A DNA stretch of 64,000 nucleotides from Rotaria sordida (Eukaryota; Rotifera; Eurotatoria; Philodinida; Philodinidae), in NCBI GenBank assembly GCA_905250125.1, contig CAJNOL010000022.1, forward strand, positions 1-64,000. Reading direction: 5' to 3'. Position numbers and translations under genes: made by a program. This document shows, in pieces, positions 12,031-22,828 of the stretch; within the stretch, counting starts at the first letter, position 1, and every line of letters begins with the position of its first letter. Below the pieces are notes generated by a model, which made no database searches, was not told where the DNA came from, and saw only the letters and a list, made by a program, of their open reading frames with translations.

Positions 12031-13717
12031 TTTACTGGTTTATAAAAAGAATATTAAAGAGCAATAGACCATAATTTGCTTTCATCATATAATTAAAATT
12101 TATTGAAAGAAAGTACAGATATGTATACCACCAAAAATTGATACCTATTTTTGGTATTCATGCGTCAGTTGATCGAGGCTTTGTAGTCAGACGACACTGT
12201 CGACAAATTATTCACAATAGTTCTTTTAAAACTTGAGTACATACGAACGATTGATCTCTTAAGTTTAGGTTTTGATTTTGATGATTCACTAGTCGTCAAA
12301 ATCAAGTTCATTGATATGGAATTTAGATCATATTCTAATTAATACAATAGTTTGATCAAATTCTCCAGAAAAAAAAAATTAAAATTATTTTTATTCGTTT
12401 ATGTCAATGGTACAATTAATATGTTGATGTTTATTGATGAATATATCAATAGTATTAACCACGACACGCATCTATTTAGCAGCATTGCGAGAATCACATT
12501 CATTGCCTTGACTAACGCATGAGTAAAGTTTAATGAGACGACAATTTTGAACTATGCAAGCATTCGAAAACTGTCGTAATTGTTCATGTGCATGCTTGCA
12601 AATAATGTTACAGTAGATGTGAATGCTATTCTAGGCACGTTTGTAGAAGAACTAGACAGTTGTGTGTTCCTTTTTTTTGTCGGTTAAATTTCCGATTATT
12701 ATTCCCTTTAACTTGTCCTGGTAAAAACAAAATTTTTTCTAGGCTTTACCATATTGAAATACTAGGCTTATTTTCATTTAATTGCGTTATTGTAAATAAC
12801 AAAAAAAAAGAGCAATAATAAAGAAAGCATCATTGAAAATGTACATTTTACTGTCAAGAATGTTTGTTTTTGTGCAACTATGTTTTCTTTTTCTATTTTG
12901 TATTACCACGCGCCTTTTTTACGATAGATTTTTATATAAAAAAAAAACATGCAAGTATAGGATAAAATCTTATATTCGCAAGTTTGTTGTTTTTCTAATC
13001 TCTTTTCTTTTTTTTTTCTATTAATAGCATAAGGTTTTACATTATATAAAGATTCATTTATGAGTATTTTCGTTTTCCATTGAATGTATATGTCATTTAT
13101 CAAATGAGTAAATGAATCTTCTGAAAGAAATTTAACAATAAATTAATAAGATAGACATTAATTTAATTGCATTGGAACTGATACTCAAAGCCAATAAAAA
13201 AAAAATAAACTTCGAAATATTGAGTAATACATGTAAAACAATATCTATTACAAGACGCTTAAGTACTGTTATTCTAATAAATCATTTTTCAACAATCAAT
13301 TGTACAAAAATATATTGCTTTGTGTATCATGTGCATTTATTCATAGTTAAAAGTTTTGAGCAGTCAAAAAGTTATAAATCACTTTCATCATTCTGATATG
13401 ATTGCATTAAAATATAGATCTTTTTTTCTGAAACTCAGTCTGATCAACGGAAAGAGGTCGCAAGATGTTGGTATCAAAAAAGTATCAAATTAAACAAGGA
13501 TCAAATAATATAGTTTCTTGTTTTCAGTTTTTTCAATAATATGTAGTTGAGGTTTTTTTGAACTAAATTATAATTATAAAACTTCTTTAAAACATGTTGA
13601 ACGTTGCTTAGTAATCTAATAAATCAAAAAATAAAATGGCAATTGCTTACGTTTTTCATAGGCAATATTTTTATCTACAAAAATATTATTCCTATTTATT
13701 TTAGGTAGTTTTTAATC
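12031..13717. other. Intergenic, upstream of CFAP210
   Basis: AT-rich sequence with only short chance open frames (for example 12833-13024 and 13172-13396). The end nearest CFAP210 has an acceptor-like TTTTAG at 13699-13704, 13 bases before the CFAP210 ATG, with no obvious nearby donor. Confidence 0.5.
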
Positions 13718-16640
13718 ATGGTGATCAAAACTTTACCTATACCTACAACAAAATCTAATGGTAATAATCAATTAGGATCAAAAAAACAATTATCACTTAG
13801 TCAATCTGGTTTGTAATGTTTTGTTTCGTTTCTGATTTAAACGAAAACTTCTTATAATAGTTTCATGCCTACCAGATGATCGTTCAGAACAACAACATCG
13901 TTTACCTGATGCTGCTGATCTTCGTCGAATGTGCATAATAACAAAAAGTGATTTAAATCGAATCTATGATAATTTAGAACGTCGTCAACGTGATAAAGAT
14001 GCTGTTCGACAAGAACTTGAAAGAAAAAAAGAAATGGCTGAACGTTCAGCACAAATAACAAAACAATGGCCAAATACAATTATTGTAAAAAGCATAGATT
14101 TTTATAAATGAAAATTTTCATTAGAATTAAATTTCTTTTTAAGGGTGCTCGAGAACGTAAACTTGAATTGAAAAAAATTCGTGATCAAGAAGAAGAAGAA
14201 AGAAAAAAAGTTTTAGATCTTGAAGAAGAAAAATTCGCTGCTGAACGTCGTCGTGAACAAATTGAAAAAGCTAAACAATTACAATATTATGAAACAGATC
14301 GTGTTCGAAAATTTCATGTAAAACATTTTTTGTTTGTTATTTCTAATCTTTTAAATTTTCCTTTTTTTTTTTTTGTTCAGACTTCATTGTTACTTACTGA
14401 AGTTCTTAAAGAACGTGATTTACAAATTGAAATGAAAAACCGTATTGAACAAATGCGTCAAGCAGATGAAAATGATGAACGTCAACGTTTTCAAGAAGCT
14501 CAAAATGAATTTTATAAAGCTGAACAAGAAAAAATCGAGAAAAAATCAAAGTAAATTTCATTTTGCTTCAAATTAAAAACAAAAAGAAATTCGCTTATAT
14601 TTATTTTGTTTTATAGAGATCGTGCAAATTTGGCTAAATATCATCTTGCACAGTTAGTTAATCATGGAAAATTTTAGTTATTTTTTGATAGAAATTGTTT
14701 TTTTTTTGTTTTCGATTCTTTTTTTTTTCTAAAGAGCGAATCAACGTAAATCTCAATATGTTCAAGAAAAACAAAAAGATCAACAAGAAGGTGATGAATA
14801 TCGTCGTTTAGCTGAACAACATGCACTTGAACAATTAGAATTAGAACATTTTAAAAAATTAACACAGAAAGATGTTAAAAATATGTATGATAAAGTACTT
14901 GATGATAAACAAAAAGTTAAACAAATGGAACAACAAATGGATGAAGTAAATTAAATTTCGATCAATTTTCTGATTTAGATAAATAAAATATTTTGTTTTA
15001 GGAAGAAGATGAAGAACTTCGTGTTTATGCTGAAGCAAAGAAAAAAATTGCTCGTTTAAGACGTGAAAAAGAACTTCAAGCTAATCAGTAAACAAATGAA
15101 TATGAATTATTTTGATAATATAATACTTTTGTTTTCTTTTGTAATATAGAGAAAAACAAGATGCACGTGATCATATGATTGGTTATTTAGGTTCATTACA
15201 AAAACGAGCTGAAGCTGATAATGATACACAAATATTCCGTGCTCGAGCACAAAAAGAAGCAAAAGACTTACGTGAAGAACAAGAAAAATTAGAAAAACAA
15301 CAAAAAATGCAAGAATCTATTGCTAAACATCGACATGAAACAGTATGAACATTGTTTTTTCTTTATTGAACAATGAATTTACATTTTTTTTTGTTTTTAA
15401 TAGATGAAACGACGCGAAACTGAACGTGAAATTGAAGAACGTGAAGATGCTGAAATGCGTAGAAAAAAAGCTGAATCCGATCGATTATATCTTTTATATC
15501 AACAAGAAAAGGAAAAACAACGTATGCAAGATGCTCAAGCTATTTCAGAATATCATTTGAAACAAGCTGTAAGTTAGATTATTTGACACAAAAATGAATG
15601 TTTTGTTTTTCGTATTGAGTTTAAATCTGTAGACTAGTTTAGGAATGATCTTTACGATTACAAAAAGAGAAAAAGAGTAGCTATAAAGATGAAAACTTAG
15701 AACACGTTACTTTTTTGATTCATTTTTAATGCTCTACGATAAAGCTCAATGAAAATTTATTAGAAAAAAACAATCATTTTTTTTTCTATTCATAATATAC
15801 ACTCATAACGATTATTTTTAGGGAAAATGTTTTCCATTTGAATAATAATCAAGTTTGACTGTTGTTGTTATTTCGTTTTATTAAAATTATATTAGACTCG
15901 GATTCGTGTTTAATGAGTTTATTATGTTCTGTATAGCTCACAAGAAAAGTCTTGACCGAGAGAATCTTGCATGTGCGGATTACACTTCTGACTTTAGTTA
16001 CTAAAATAAGAAACAGATAAAAAGTTTTACATAAGTTATGTTGTCAGTGAGACAAAAGTATTCGAATGTTGATGGTCAGTGATTTGTACAAGATTTCAAT
16101 ACAACAAAGCCTGGTGATATATATATATATTTGTCAATATATTCGGAGCGATCGATCGTGTAGCATCCATGTAACAACCTTGATTTGAATGATTGACGAA
16201 ATCATTATTCAAAAATTAATTCTAATATTTATGTCTTTTTTTCTAAAATTATTTAGCAAGAACGTAAAGACCGTCAATGTGACTTGAAAGCAAGTGAAAT
16301 GGATGAAGTACAACTGGATAGACATATGACTGAAGTCGAAAAACAACAATATCAAGACTATACAGGACGTGTTATATCATATATGGAAGAAAATGGTCGT
16401 AATACTTATCCAATGAAACGAGTATGTCTTAAATATTTACATAATTTTCAATTAGTTAAAAATTTAATTTAGACTGTTGCTGACGAAATTAAACGTTTTG
16501 ATCAATTAAACCATGCTTATAAGAAAACTGAAACATCACCAAATGGAAATGGTGAGAAGAAACCTGGTAGTCAAGATAAAAAGTCCTTGGATGAAACGAA
16601 GAAACATTTGGGTTTTCAATGGGATATTCCCAATAAATGA
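13718..16640 (+). CDS. CFAP210: Cilia- and flagella-associated protein 210 (CCDC173)
   Basis: Coiled-coil microtubule inner protein of ciliary doublet microtubules. Eleven exons: 13718-13808, 13876-14084, 14144-14317, 14381-14550, 14617-14652, 14735-14945, 15002-15087, 15150-15342, 15404-15568, 16257-16421, 16473-16640. They encode 555 residues, against about 550 in human. Almost the whole product is Glu/Lys/Arg/Gln-rich helix. Diagnostic blocks are KKEMAERSAQITKQWPNTI, LDLEEEKFAAERRREQIEKA, YYETDRVRKFH, and SLLLTEVLKERDLQIEMKNR, which match vertebrate CCDC173. The C-terminus is HLGFQWDIPNK. Intron 9 is about 690 bases; the others are near 50-70. Its 3' end faces the P450 gene at a distance of 104 bases. 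Confidence 0.92.
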
Positions 16641-16744
16641 TACGCACAAGCTTCCTTTTTTTTTTGTATCCTTTATTTTTCTATCAGTTTAATGCACACA
16701 ATATATACAAAAACAAAAAAACAATAAATGATTGATCGATAAAA

Positions 16745-17986
16745 TTATATGATTGTAACTAAATCGTTATATGAATTACGAGCCAGATCTAATAATTGAT
16801 TAGTAAGTAATGGTGCTGATTCTTCAGCTATATTAAAACTAGGACAATATTTAAGGATTTCAGCTACAATTACACCAGCAAATGCATAAGCAAAACTAAA
16901 TCGAGCTGGACAAGATATTGAAAATGGCAAATAAGATTTTTCTTGTTCAGCAGTTAATTTTTTCTTAAAACGATAAGGATTAAAATTAAGTGCATCAAAA
17001 CCCCACACATTTTCATCACGATGAATTTGTACAACACTAATGCATACATGTTGGCCAGTTTCTACATTTGTTCGATAGATATTTTTAGTCGGTGGATATA
17101 CTCGTAATGTTTCTTTTAAAATCCATTCAAGTAAAAGACAATTTCGATAAGATTTTGAATGATTATTTAATTGTGAACGTAATTCACTAAGTAATTTTGG
17201 TTGACGAAGTAATTCAAGTAATGAATAAAATACAACTCGCCACATTGTTTCCCATCCTGGAATAATAATATTCAATGGATTAGAAATTTTTTCATCGAAA
17301 TCATTTATTGCTATTTTTGAAATAACATTTGAATGATTGGATAATATTGTTTGAATTTGTTGCCAAATATCCGATTGAGAAAATTCATTTTTATTAGCTA
17401 AAAGTAATTTTTGTAAACGATCTTGAGCTTTTTTATCATGATGATTTTTCCATAGATAAATAATTAATTCAGGTAATTCTGTAAGAAGTTCTTCGGTAGC
17501 ATTGACATTAAGAATAGCCGACAGAAATGAATCTAATGTCACTTGTTTGACTAATTTTGATAAACAAAATTTTGAATTATCCAATTGTAATAAGGAAAGT
17601 CGATATTTAATTCGATTTTCTATTATTGAAATAAGACTTCCATACTTTTTCTCATCATTCCAATTGGCTAATGTTTTTATAACTTTATTTTTAAATGCTT
17701 TCAGCAGGGATTCATTATTAATAGTGAATGGATTTACAATAGACAAAGTATCTATAAGCCATTCGTTAGGTTTCTGTCGACTGTAAACACTTGATTTTAG
17801 TATATTATGTGCCTCATCACCAGTTGATATAATAATATTCAACTGTTTATTTTTGTTCCAAATAAAATAACTTATACATCTTAAGATGATAACGACAACA
17901 ATAATAATGATTATTAATGTTATTGCCATGTAATATTCACAATTGATCGAAATAAGATGAAGATTATTTAAATAAATCTGTTGCAT
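16745..17986 (-). CDS. Divergent cytochrome P450-like protein, single exon
   Basis: 413 codons without an intron, unusual beside intron-rich neighbours. An N-terminal membrane segment (residues 21-39) suggests ER anchoring. The I-helix motif IIPGWETMW is at 241-249, the K-helix ExxR is KETLR (Glu292-Arg295), and a PERF-like NPYRF is at 336-340. The heme loop is odd: YLPFSISCPARFSFA puts Cys359 only four residues after Phe355, where P450s have FxxGxxxC. The Gly and Arg of the loop are therefore missing. The protein is also some 60-90 residues shorter than usual, mostly before the I helix. It could be an active compact P450, a heme-binding variant or a recent retrocopy that is decaying; the open frame favours function. 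The start could instead be Met20 (17929). Confidence 0.8.
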   Translation of the reverse strand: MQQIYLNNLHLISINCEYYMAITLIIIIIVVVIILRCISYFIWNKNKQLNIIISTGDEAHNILKSSVYSRQKPNEWLIDTLSIVNPFTINNESLLKAFKNKVIKTLANWNDEKKYGSLISIIENRIKYRLSLLQLDNSKFCLSKLVKQVTLDSFLSAILNVNATEELLTELPELIIYLWKNHHDKKAQDRLQKLLLANKNEFSQSDIWQQIQTILSNHSNVISKIAINDFDEKISNPLNIIIPGWETMWRVVFYSLLELLRQPKLLSELRSQLNNHSKSYRNCLLLEWILKETLRVYPPTKNIYRTNVETGQHVCISVVQIHRDENVWGFDALNFNPYRFKKKLTAEQEKSYLPFSISCPARFSFAYAFAGVIVAEILKYCPSFNIAEESAPLLTNQLLDLARNSYNDLVTII

Positions 17987-18830
17987 TAAACAGTGTAAAA
18001 ATACTCACTGATATATTGATTGTAAATATCGAATTGTATGTTTCTCAATAAGAGTCAAATAGATTTTGCATGTATTTCATTTCGAAATCAGCTGATCTAA
18101 AGACATTTTATACAGTGATCATGGGTTTTTTCCCAATGTCGTGGTTGTTAAAGAAATGGCAATTGGATCATGGACGAACACCATAGATGATTCATTTTTG
18201 TCCTCTTGAAACGAAAAAACCCACTAAGCCTGTTGACTTGTAAGACAAACAATTATTAAAATGCTGTTTTTGTTTTAATTTTTAAATTTTAACAATATTT
18301 AATAATGAAAATTGCTATGCGAGCATACAAATAGCTAAAGAACATTATTAATGCTTGGTTTTCACTCAATAATTAACTTAAATCATCAAATGTTTGATGA
18401 CACAAATTTTACAAGAAGCTTGCAGATCATGATAGTAAATAAATCTTATGCCTCATATTCCATGTCAAGTTGTCAAAGTCTTATGATAAGAAAAAGAAAA
18501 AGCAATATTTATTGTAAATAGATATTCTGATGACTTGAGAAAATATTTTTCTTTTGAAACCGATGAACTCTTTTATGAAAATAGATACAGAAACCATGTC
18601 CTACTTGGACTTTTTATGGAAGTTGTTTGTAAATTTTCTTGGTGGATCAGAAATAGGGAAAAAACTGATTAATCAAAGTCTTTTGTGTTCACCTTTACTT
18701 TACCATTTCAAGCGCAACAGCTTAAGCTCTTAAATCTTCTATTATAAATACATTCAGTTTTAGATTGATCTTTTCAATGCGAAATTATATATGTTCTTTT
18801 ATCAAGTAAATTAAATTAGAGAAAATGATC
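17987..18830. other. Intergenic between the P450 gene and the GACTAGTC element
   Basis: Upstream side of the P450 gene. The sequence is AT-rich, with no long open frame and no repeat I can define. Confidence 0.45.
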
Positions 18831-19112
18831 CCAGGCGAGCAAAAAATAAGGGGTGACGTCCGACATGACTAGTCTAAATTGTCCGTAGTACCCGTCTGGA
18901 CTAGTCTAAAATGTCTGCACTGTCGTTTGGACTAGTCTGAAATGATTTGCAGCTAGTCAGGACTAGTTGTCTTCACAAGCAACGTCTTGCATCTAAAATA
19001 GACTAGTCCGAAACATGCTCTAATCTTGTCATGGCTAGTCCGTTTTGTATGTGCATACTGTCCAGACACGTCAACTTGAAGGCAAAAGCTAGAAGAAATG
19101 GAGGTGATAGGT

Positions 19113-19122
19113 GGATTCGAAC
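19113..19122 (-). promoter_or_regulatory. B-box-like pol III element
   Basis: The minus strand reads GTTCGAATCC, a full match to the core of the tRNA-type B box (GGTTCGANTCC, 10 of 11 with the preceding T). I do not see a convincing A box upstream of it, nor a foldable tRNA. It may be a tRNA-derived remnant carried in the element. Confidence 0.35.
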
Positions 19123-19873
19123 ATTCAAGCCGACAATATTGGATACCTGACTAGTCTAAACTGTTTTCAATAGGTAACACGGACTAGTATGAAGAGTTAT
19201 CTATATTGGTCATGACTAGTCGTTTTCGAGAAAGTAATCCCAATTCTGGTCCAGGCTAGTCTATCCTTCCAAACAGTCTTTATTGCTTGGACTTAATCAT
19301 TCGGGCAATTCGTTTAGACTAGTTTGTATTGGGACTAGAACCAGGTATCTAACGAGAGCTGGCTATTTATGTCCTTTTAAATTTTTACATTGTAATAACA
19401 ATCAAGAATAATTTTATTCGAAAAATTAGTTTTAATGCATTGATATGAGAATATTATTTTATTTCAATATAAAACTTAATGATTTGAATTTAAAAATGGA
19501 TTTAAACGGTAGAATCATAGTTCATTTTCAAATTTAAATAGAAAATATTTTGAATTAAGATAAACATAAACCATCAGATGAAAAGCAAGATCTTTTTTTG
19601 AAATATATATTATTATTTTGATTTTGATTTAAATTTTAATTGTTTTTTCCAATAGAAAATAATTTTTTCCAAATGTCGATAATCAAAAAAAATTCTGTTG
19701 AAGGAAATTAATAAAATTCTGAATTAATTTTGCTTAGTTTTATTTAACTAATTTTCGATTTTATTACAAGTAGTTTCTATAAATATTAAAACTTGAGAAA
19801 ACGCCGAGTCAAACTGTAGTAATTAGTGTCTTCAGATGTGTATTGACATGTAAAAGTTGATCACTAGATCATA

Positions 19874-19885
19874 TGGCTCAATCGG
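19874..19885 (+). promoter_or_regulatory. A-box-like pol III element in the right half
   Basis: TGGCTCAATCGG fits the tRNA A-box consensus TRGYNNARNNGG. A degraded B-box-like TATGAATCTAAC follows about 40 bases later, and the surrounding sequence resembles the inverted B-box region of the left half. This supports a tRNA- or SINE-derived module; no intact tRNA fold is present. Confidence 0.35.
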
Positions 19886-20284
19886 ATAGACGACGAGCAA
19901 GTAACACAAGGCATGCATGTATGAATCTAACTTTCTGCACATATTTCTATCATTTAGACTAGTCCGAACTAGACCGCTACATAAGACTGAAACCTAATAG
20001 ATGTCGCGTCACAGGCGCTCTGTCTTTTTTAATTTAAAATCTATTTTCGGACGGGATGCCCAGACGGGGTTAAAGATTCCAAACCATTTTGGACTAGTCA
20101 TGTAGTAGGACTTTTTGAGAAAAAGACTAGACATGACGCATAGTCACGACTAGAAAAATGACTAGTCTTTTTACCCGCCCTTTGCTCGCCTGGAGAATTT
20201 ATTTAATATTTGATCGAACTTGACGAGAATTACGAAAAGTATTTACTATACAATCATCAATACAGACAGAAAAAAAACAAATTT

Positions 20285-20870
20285 TAAAGCTGCATATCAA
20301 ATAAGATCATCTTTTGTCATATCTGAATATTTTTTCAATAATCTTTATCAAGCATTAATTACTCTCAGCTTTTTATGTCTTAATTTTAATAGTTTTAATT
20401 CTTCTCGAATTTTTGCTAACTCTTCTTTAACTTGCTTTAAATGTTGTTTTGAAGCATAATCTGTTTCTCTTTGATAAAGCTGTTGCTTCTACATCTAATT
20501 TTAATTTTCGATGTTCTAATTGATCAATTATTTCTGGTTCATTATCCAATTGCACACGAATACTTGCACAAACTTCGTCAATTAAATCTTTAAAAAAAAT
20601 CAAATAATCAAAATTTTATAAAAGAATATTTCTTATCAATAACTTTATTAGGTAAAATTTGATTTGTTATATAACGATTAGATAATTGTGGCGCAATAAT
20701 CAAAGCTGAATCAAGAATTCGAACTAAAAATATTTAAATAAATATAGAAGAAAAATTTGACATGAATAAATCATACCACCAAAATATGATTCATAATTAA
20801 CTTTAAGATCACATAAAATTGACACACAATCAGCAGCTGTTGCTTCTTTAATCCTAACTAGTTGAAAGAA
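20285..20870 (-). pseudogene. ClpB/Hsp104 disaggregase fragment, broken
   Basis: Remains of at least three exons of a ClpB/Hsp104 gene, spanning the end of the first AAA module and the start of the middle coiled coil. About 20870-20785 reads KEATAADCVSILCDLKVNYE, then a spliceable intron (donor GTATGA). About 20717-20648 reads VRILDSALIIAPQLSNRYIT and NQILPNK; about 20590-20480 reads DLIDEVCASIRVQLDNEPE. The next donor has changed from GT to AT (after GTTATTG). A frameshift follows near 20470, and in-frame stops occur before the SDMTKDDLI and YAALKF remnants near 20310. NTP-binding parts are missing on both sides. Bdelloids keep functional ClpB/Hsp104 genes; this copy cannot make one. The coding pattern with intron shows it came from a genomic copy, not a processed transcript. 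Confidence 0.8.
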
Positions 20871-21143
20871 TTATTAAGATAATTTTTTTTTATTTTCTAA
20901 ATATTTGTTCTGCTTTAGCTAAATTAACATTTCTTTCTATTCTGTATACTATCATTCGATTATTAAATCTGTTCATTTTGACACATGGAAAATGAAAATC
21001 GTAGAGGAAAGAAAGAAATGAGAAACAATTGAATCATTTTATTGAAGAATAGATTGTTTTTTTAAATTGTCTTTAATATGTCACAAATATATGAAGGAAT
21101 TAGCCAGATGTTAAATAACATCTGTTGATGTTTACATCGATAT

Positions 21144-21492
21144 GCTTGAAGAGTCAAATACGAGTACAACAACAATAGATACTGATTCGTTGGAACTCTG
21201 TATAGGTTTCTTGCTCGATTTTAATTATTATGACCCTGCTTCTGCTGTAACTAATAACATGTGTCTCATAGAACATTACAGATTTTGAATGGATGAAACT
21301 AATCAACTATCAACAAAAATTCTTAAAGATCATTTACGATATCTTTCGGATAAATTAAAATACCATCTAGAAATGAAATCATTTTACTTGAACCTTGAAG
21401 GACGTCCAAGAATTTCTAATTGCCGTTTAGTCATTGCCGATGGCGATGTTGAGGGAAGCGTAGCTACTCAGGTTCAAGAAAACAGCCCGTAA
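21144..21492 (+). other. Unrecognised open frames, possible gene remnant
   Basis: Two back-to-back open frames in the same phase are separated by a single TGA at 21286-21288. The first begins MLEESNTSTTTIDTDSLELC, the second MDETNQLSTKILKDHLRYLS and ends before the CCGT-rich island. The composition (acidic and Ser/Thr-rich, then Leu/Lys-rich helix) looks more coding-like than the surroundings. I recognise no family. A second coding-like patch, LLNFNNNIITGDDNDDVCFL, follows the island near 21730-21850. Together they may be one decayed gene split by an insertion. Confidence 0.3.
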
Positions 21493-21715
21493 ACGATCGT
21501 AGGCGGCGTAAAAACAATATAAACCGTCGAAAAACGAGGTCATTTTCCATCAGCTCGGAAAACGGTGAAAATGATGTGAAAAAGTATGACGGTCTTCTAG
21601 CGAAAAAACGGCCCGTAAAATGGGCTGACGGATTACTGCGAATATTAATGCCTCATTATGCCGTTTTATGGTCGTTTGAGGCCGTTTCAGACGGCCCGAA
21701 TGGTCGACCTGGTTA
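21485..21715. repeat. GC-richer island dense in CCGT/ACGG motifs
   Basis: About 230 bases with clearly higher GC than the flanks. It carries about ten copies of CCGTTT-, ACGGCC- or GACGG-type words in both orientations (for example GGCCGTTTCAGACGGCCCG near 21681-21699, which is almost palindromic). I could not define clean terminal repeats or a target duplication. By analogy with the nearby GACTAGTC and ATCCGA elements, I read it as a small non-autonomous insertion. Confidence 0.45.
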
Positions 21716-22118
21716 TACATAACGCTTTTTCGTCATTGAATTTACTTAATTTTAATAACAACATTATTACTGGTGATGATAATGATGACGTTTGTTTTCT
21801 TTTAAAACAATTATTAAATCGTGTAATAACATTGAAATGCATTCTACGACTATTTTACAGCCGCAACGGCACATAAAGATAAAAATTTTGCATTGGTCTT
21901 TTTACAATATTGTTGCTTAAGTAAAAAACATTTTGATGGGTTTAAGTTGGTATGGTGGTGGATATACAGTTCATTTAGCTCTATTGTAAATGAAGGTATA
22001 TGCAATAAAACGATGTGAAATTAAATGGCACCTTCAAACAAAAGCAATTGAAAAATTAAAAGAGTATTATGAAAATAAAAAACCATGAATTCGATTATTA
22101 GAAGAATCGTTGTTACTT

Positions 22119-22362
22119 CCCAAGAGATTCAATCCGACCTGTGGATCCTACCGGAAATCGATCGGATCAGAAACGGATTGCATTGGAATCTGACGCCGTC
22201 CGTTAAATCCGATTGGATCCGATCGAGTTTGCGTCGGATTCCTTGCAACAGGATTCCGGACCGGATTACGTCGGAAAATATCCGTTCGTCGCATTCAAAC
22301 GGATTTGAAATCCATCCGATAGAATCCGACCGAGCGGCTTTCCTTGGTTTGAATCTCTTGGG
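22119..22362. mobile_element. MITE copy 1, CCCAAGAGATT ends, ATCCGA-dense
   Basis: 244 bases bounded by CCCAAGAGATTCAA at the left and TTGAATCTCTTGGG at the right (a G-A step aside). The interior is packed with ATCCGA, TCGGAT, GGATTCCG and GATCCGAT words in both orientations. It is open in several frames because of this composition, which explains long overlapping open frames on both strands; none is a credible gene. Confidence 0.75.
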
Positions 22363-22385
22363 TGCCTTTCGGAGAAACCGAGATA

Positions 22386-22607
22386 CCCAAGAGATTGAAT
22401 CCGACCTGTGGATCTTACTGGCAACCATCGGATCCGAAACGGATTGCATCGGAATCCGACGCCTTCCGTTAAAAACCGATCGGATCCGCTCCAGTTTGCG
22501 TTGGAATCCTGTGCCAAGGAATCCGGACCGGATTACGTCTGAAACGTCGGATTCAAACGGATTTGAAATCCATCCGACAGAATCCGACCGAGCGGCTTTG
22601 CCTTGGG
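22386..22607. mobile_element. MITE copy 2, tandem to copy 1
   Basis: A diverged second copy of the adjoining element (about 85% by eye), in the same orientation. It begins CCCAAGAGATTGAATCC and ends CCTTGGG, with its right end shorter than in copy 1. The 23-base spacer between the copies forms a small hairpin with the facing ends (TCTTGGGT...ACCCAAGA, with TTTCGG/CCGAGA inside). Confidence 0.7.
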
Positions 22608-22694
22608 TTATTCCACAAGACGTTTTCATCACTTAGTAAGTTATTTGTTCTTCTCTCTTCTAATATAGTTAAAACTCTTTATTTCTTTTCATAG

Positions 22695-22804
22695 TCCACA
22701 TGATTCATCAGATATTAAAGTTGGTATTAATAGATTTGGTCATATTGGTCGACTTGTATTTCGATGTGCACTTGAAGAAGGAATTCACGTAGTTGCTGTT
22801 AATG
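22695..22804 (+). pseudogene. Orphan first exon of GAPDH
   Basis: A single exon with an acceptor (TTTTCATAG) and a possible donor (G|GTTAAT). It reads DIKVGINRFGHIGRLVFRCA, then LEEGIHVVAVN. This is the NAD-binding N-terminus of glyceraldehyde-3-phosphate dehydrogenase. The family motif NGFGRIG has become NRFGHIG, losing the first glycine of the Rossmann loop. No further GAPDH exon follows; the next sequence is a TGTGGG tract. A captured or deleted gene remnant. Confidence 0.8.
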
Positions 22805-22828
22805 GTTAATATTAGATTTCTTTATTTA

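Larger units (their letters stand above)
18831..20193. mobile_element. GACTAGTC-dense element with CCAGGCGAGCAAA ends
   Basis: A 1363-base element with 13-base terminal inverted repeats, CCAGGCGAGCAAA at 18831-18843 and its complement at 20181-20193. It contains nine exact copies of the palindrome GACTAGTC (starting at 18867, 18899, 18930, 19001, 19149, 19214, 19958, 20092, 20160) and about ten one-base variants. They fall in two outer, GC-richer parts flanking an AT-rich middle (about 19380-19850). The halves look distantly homologous in inverted orientation. Each contains a piece resembling a tRNA-type pol III promoter. No transposase is encoded, so it should be non-autonomous. I found no clear target duplication. 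Superfamily unknown. Confidence 0.75.

Noticed and set aside
19860-19935. Possible tRNA gene
   Set aside because: An A box is present but the B box is degraded and no cloverleaf can be drawn.
20220-20459. 79-codon plus frame
   Set aside because: Antisense to the ClpB pseudogene remnant.
22085-22636. A 183-codon plus frame overlapped by 167- and 83-codon minus frames
   Set aside because: All are by-products of the ATCCGA-rich tandem MITEs; open frames on both strands and repeat structure explain them.
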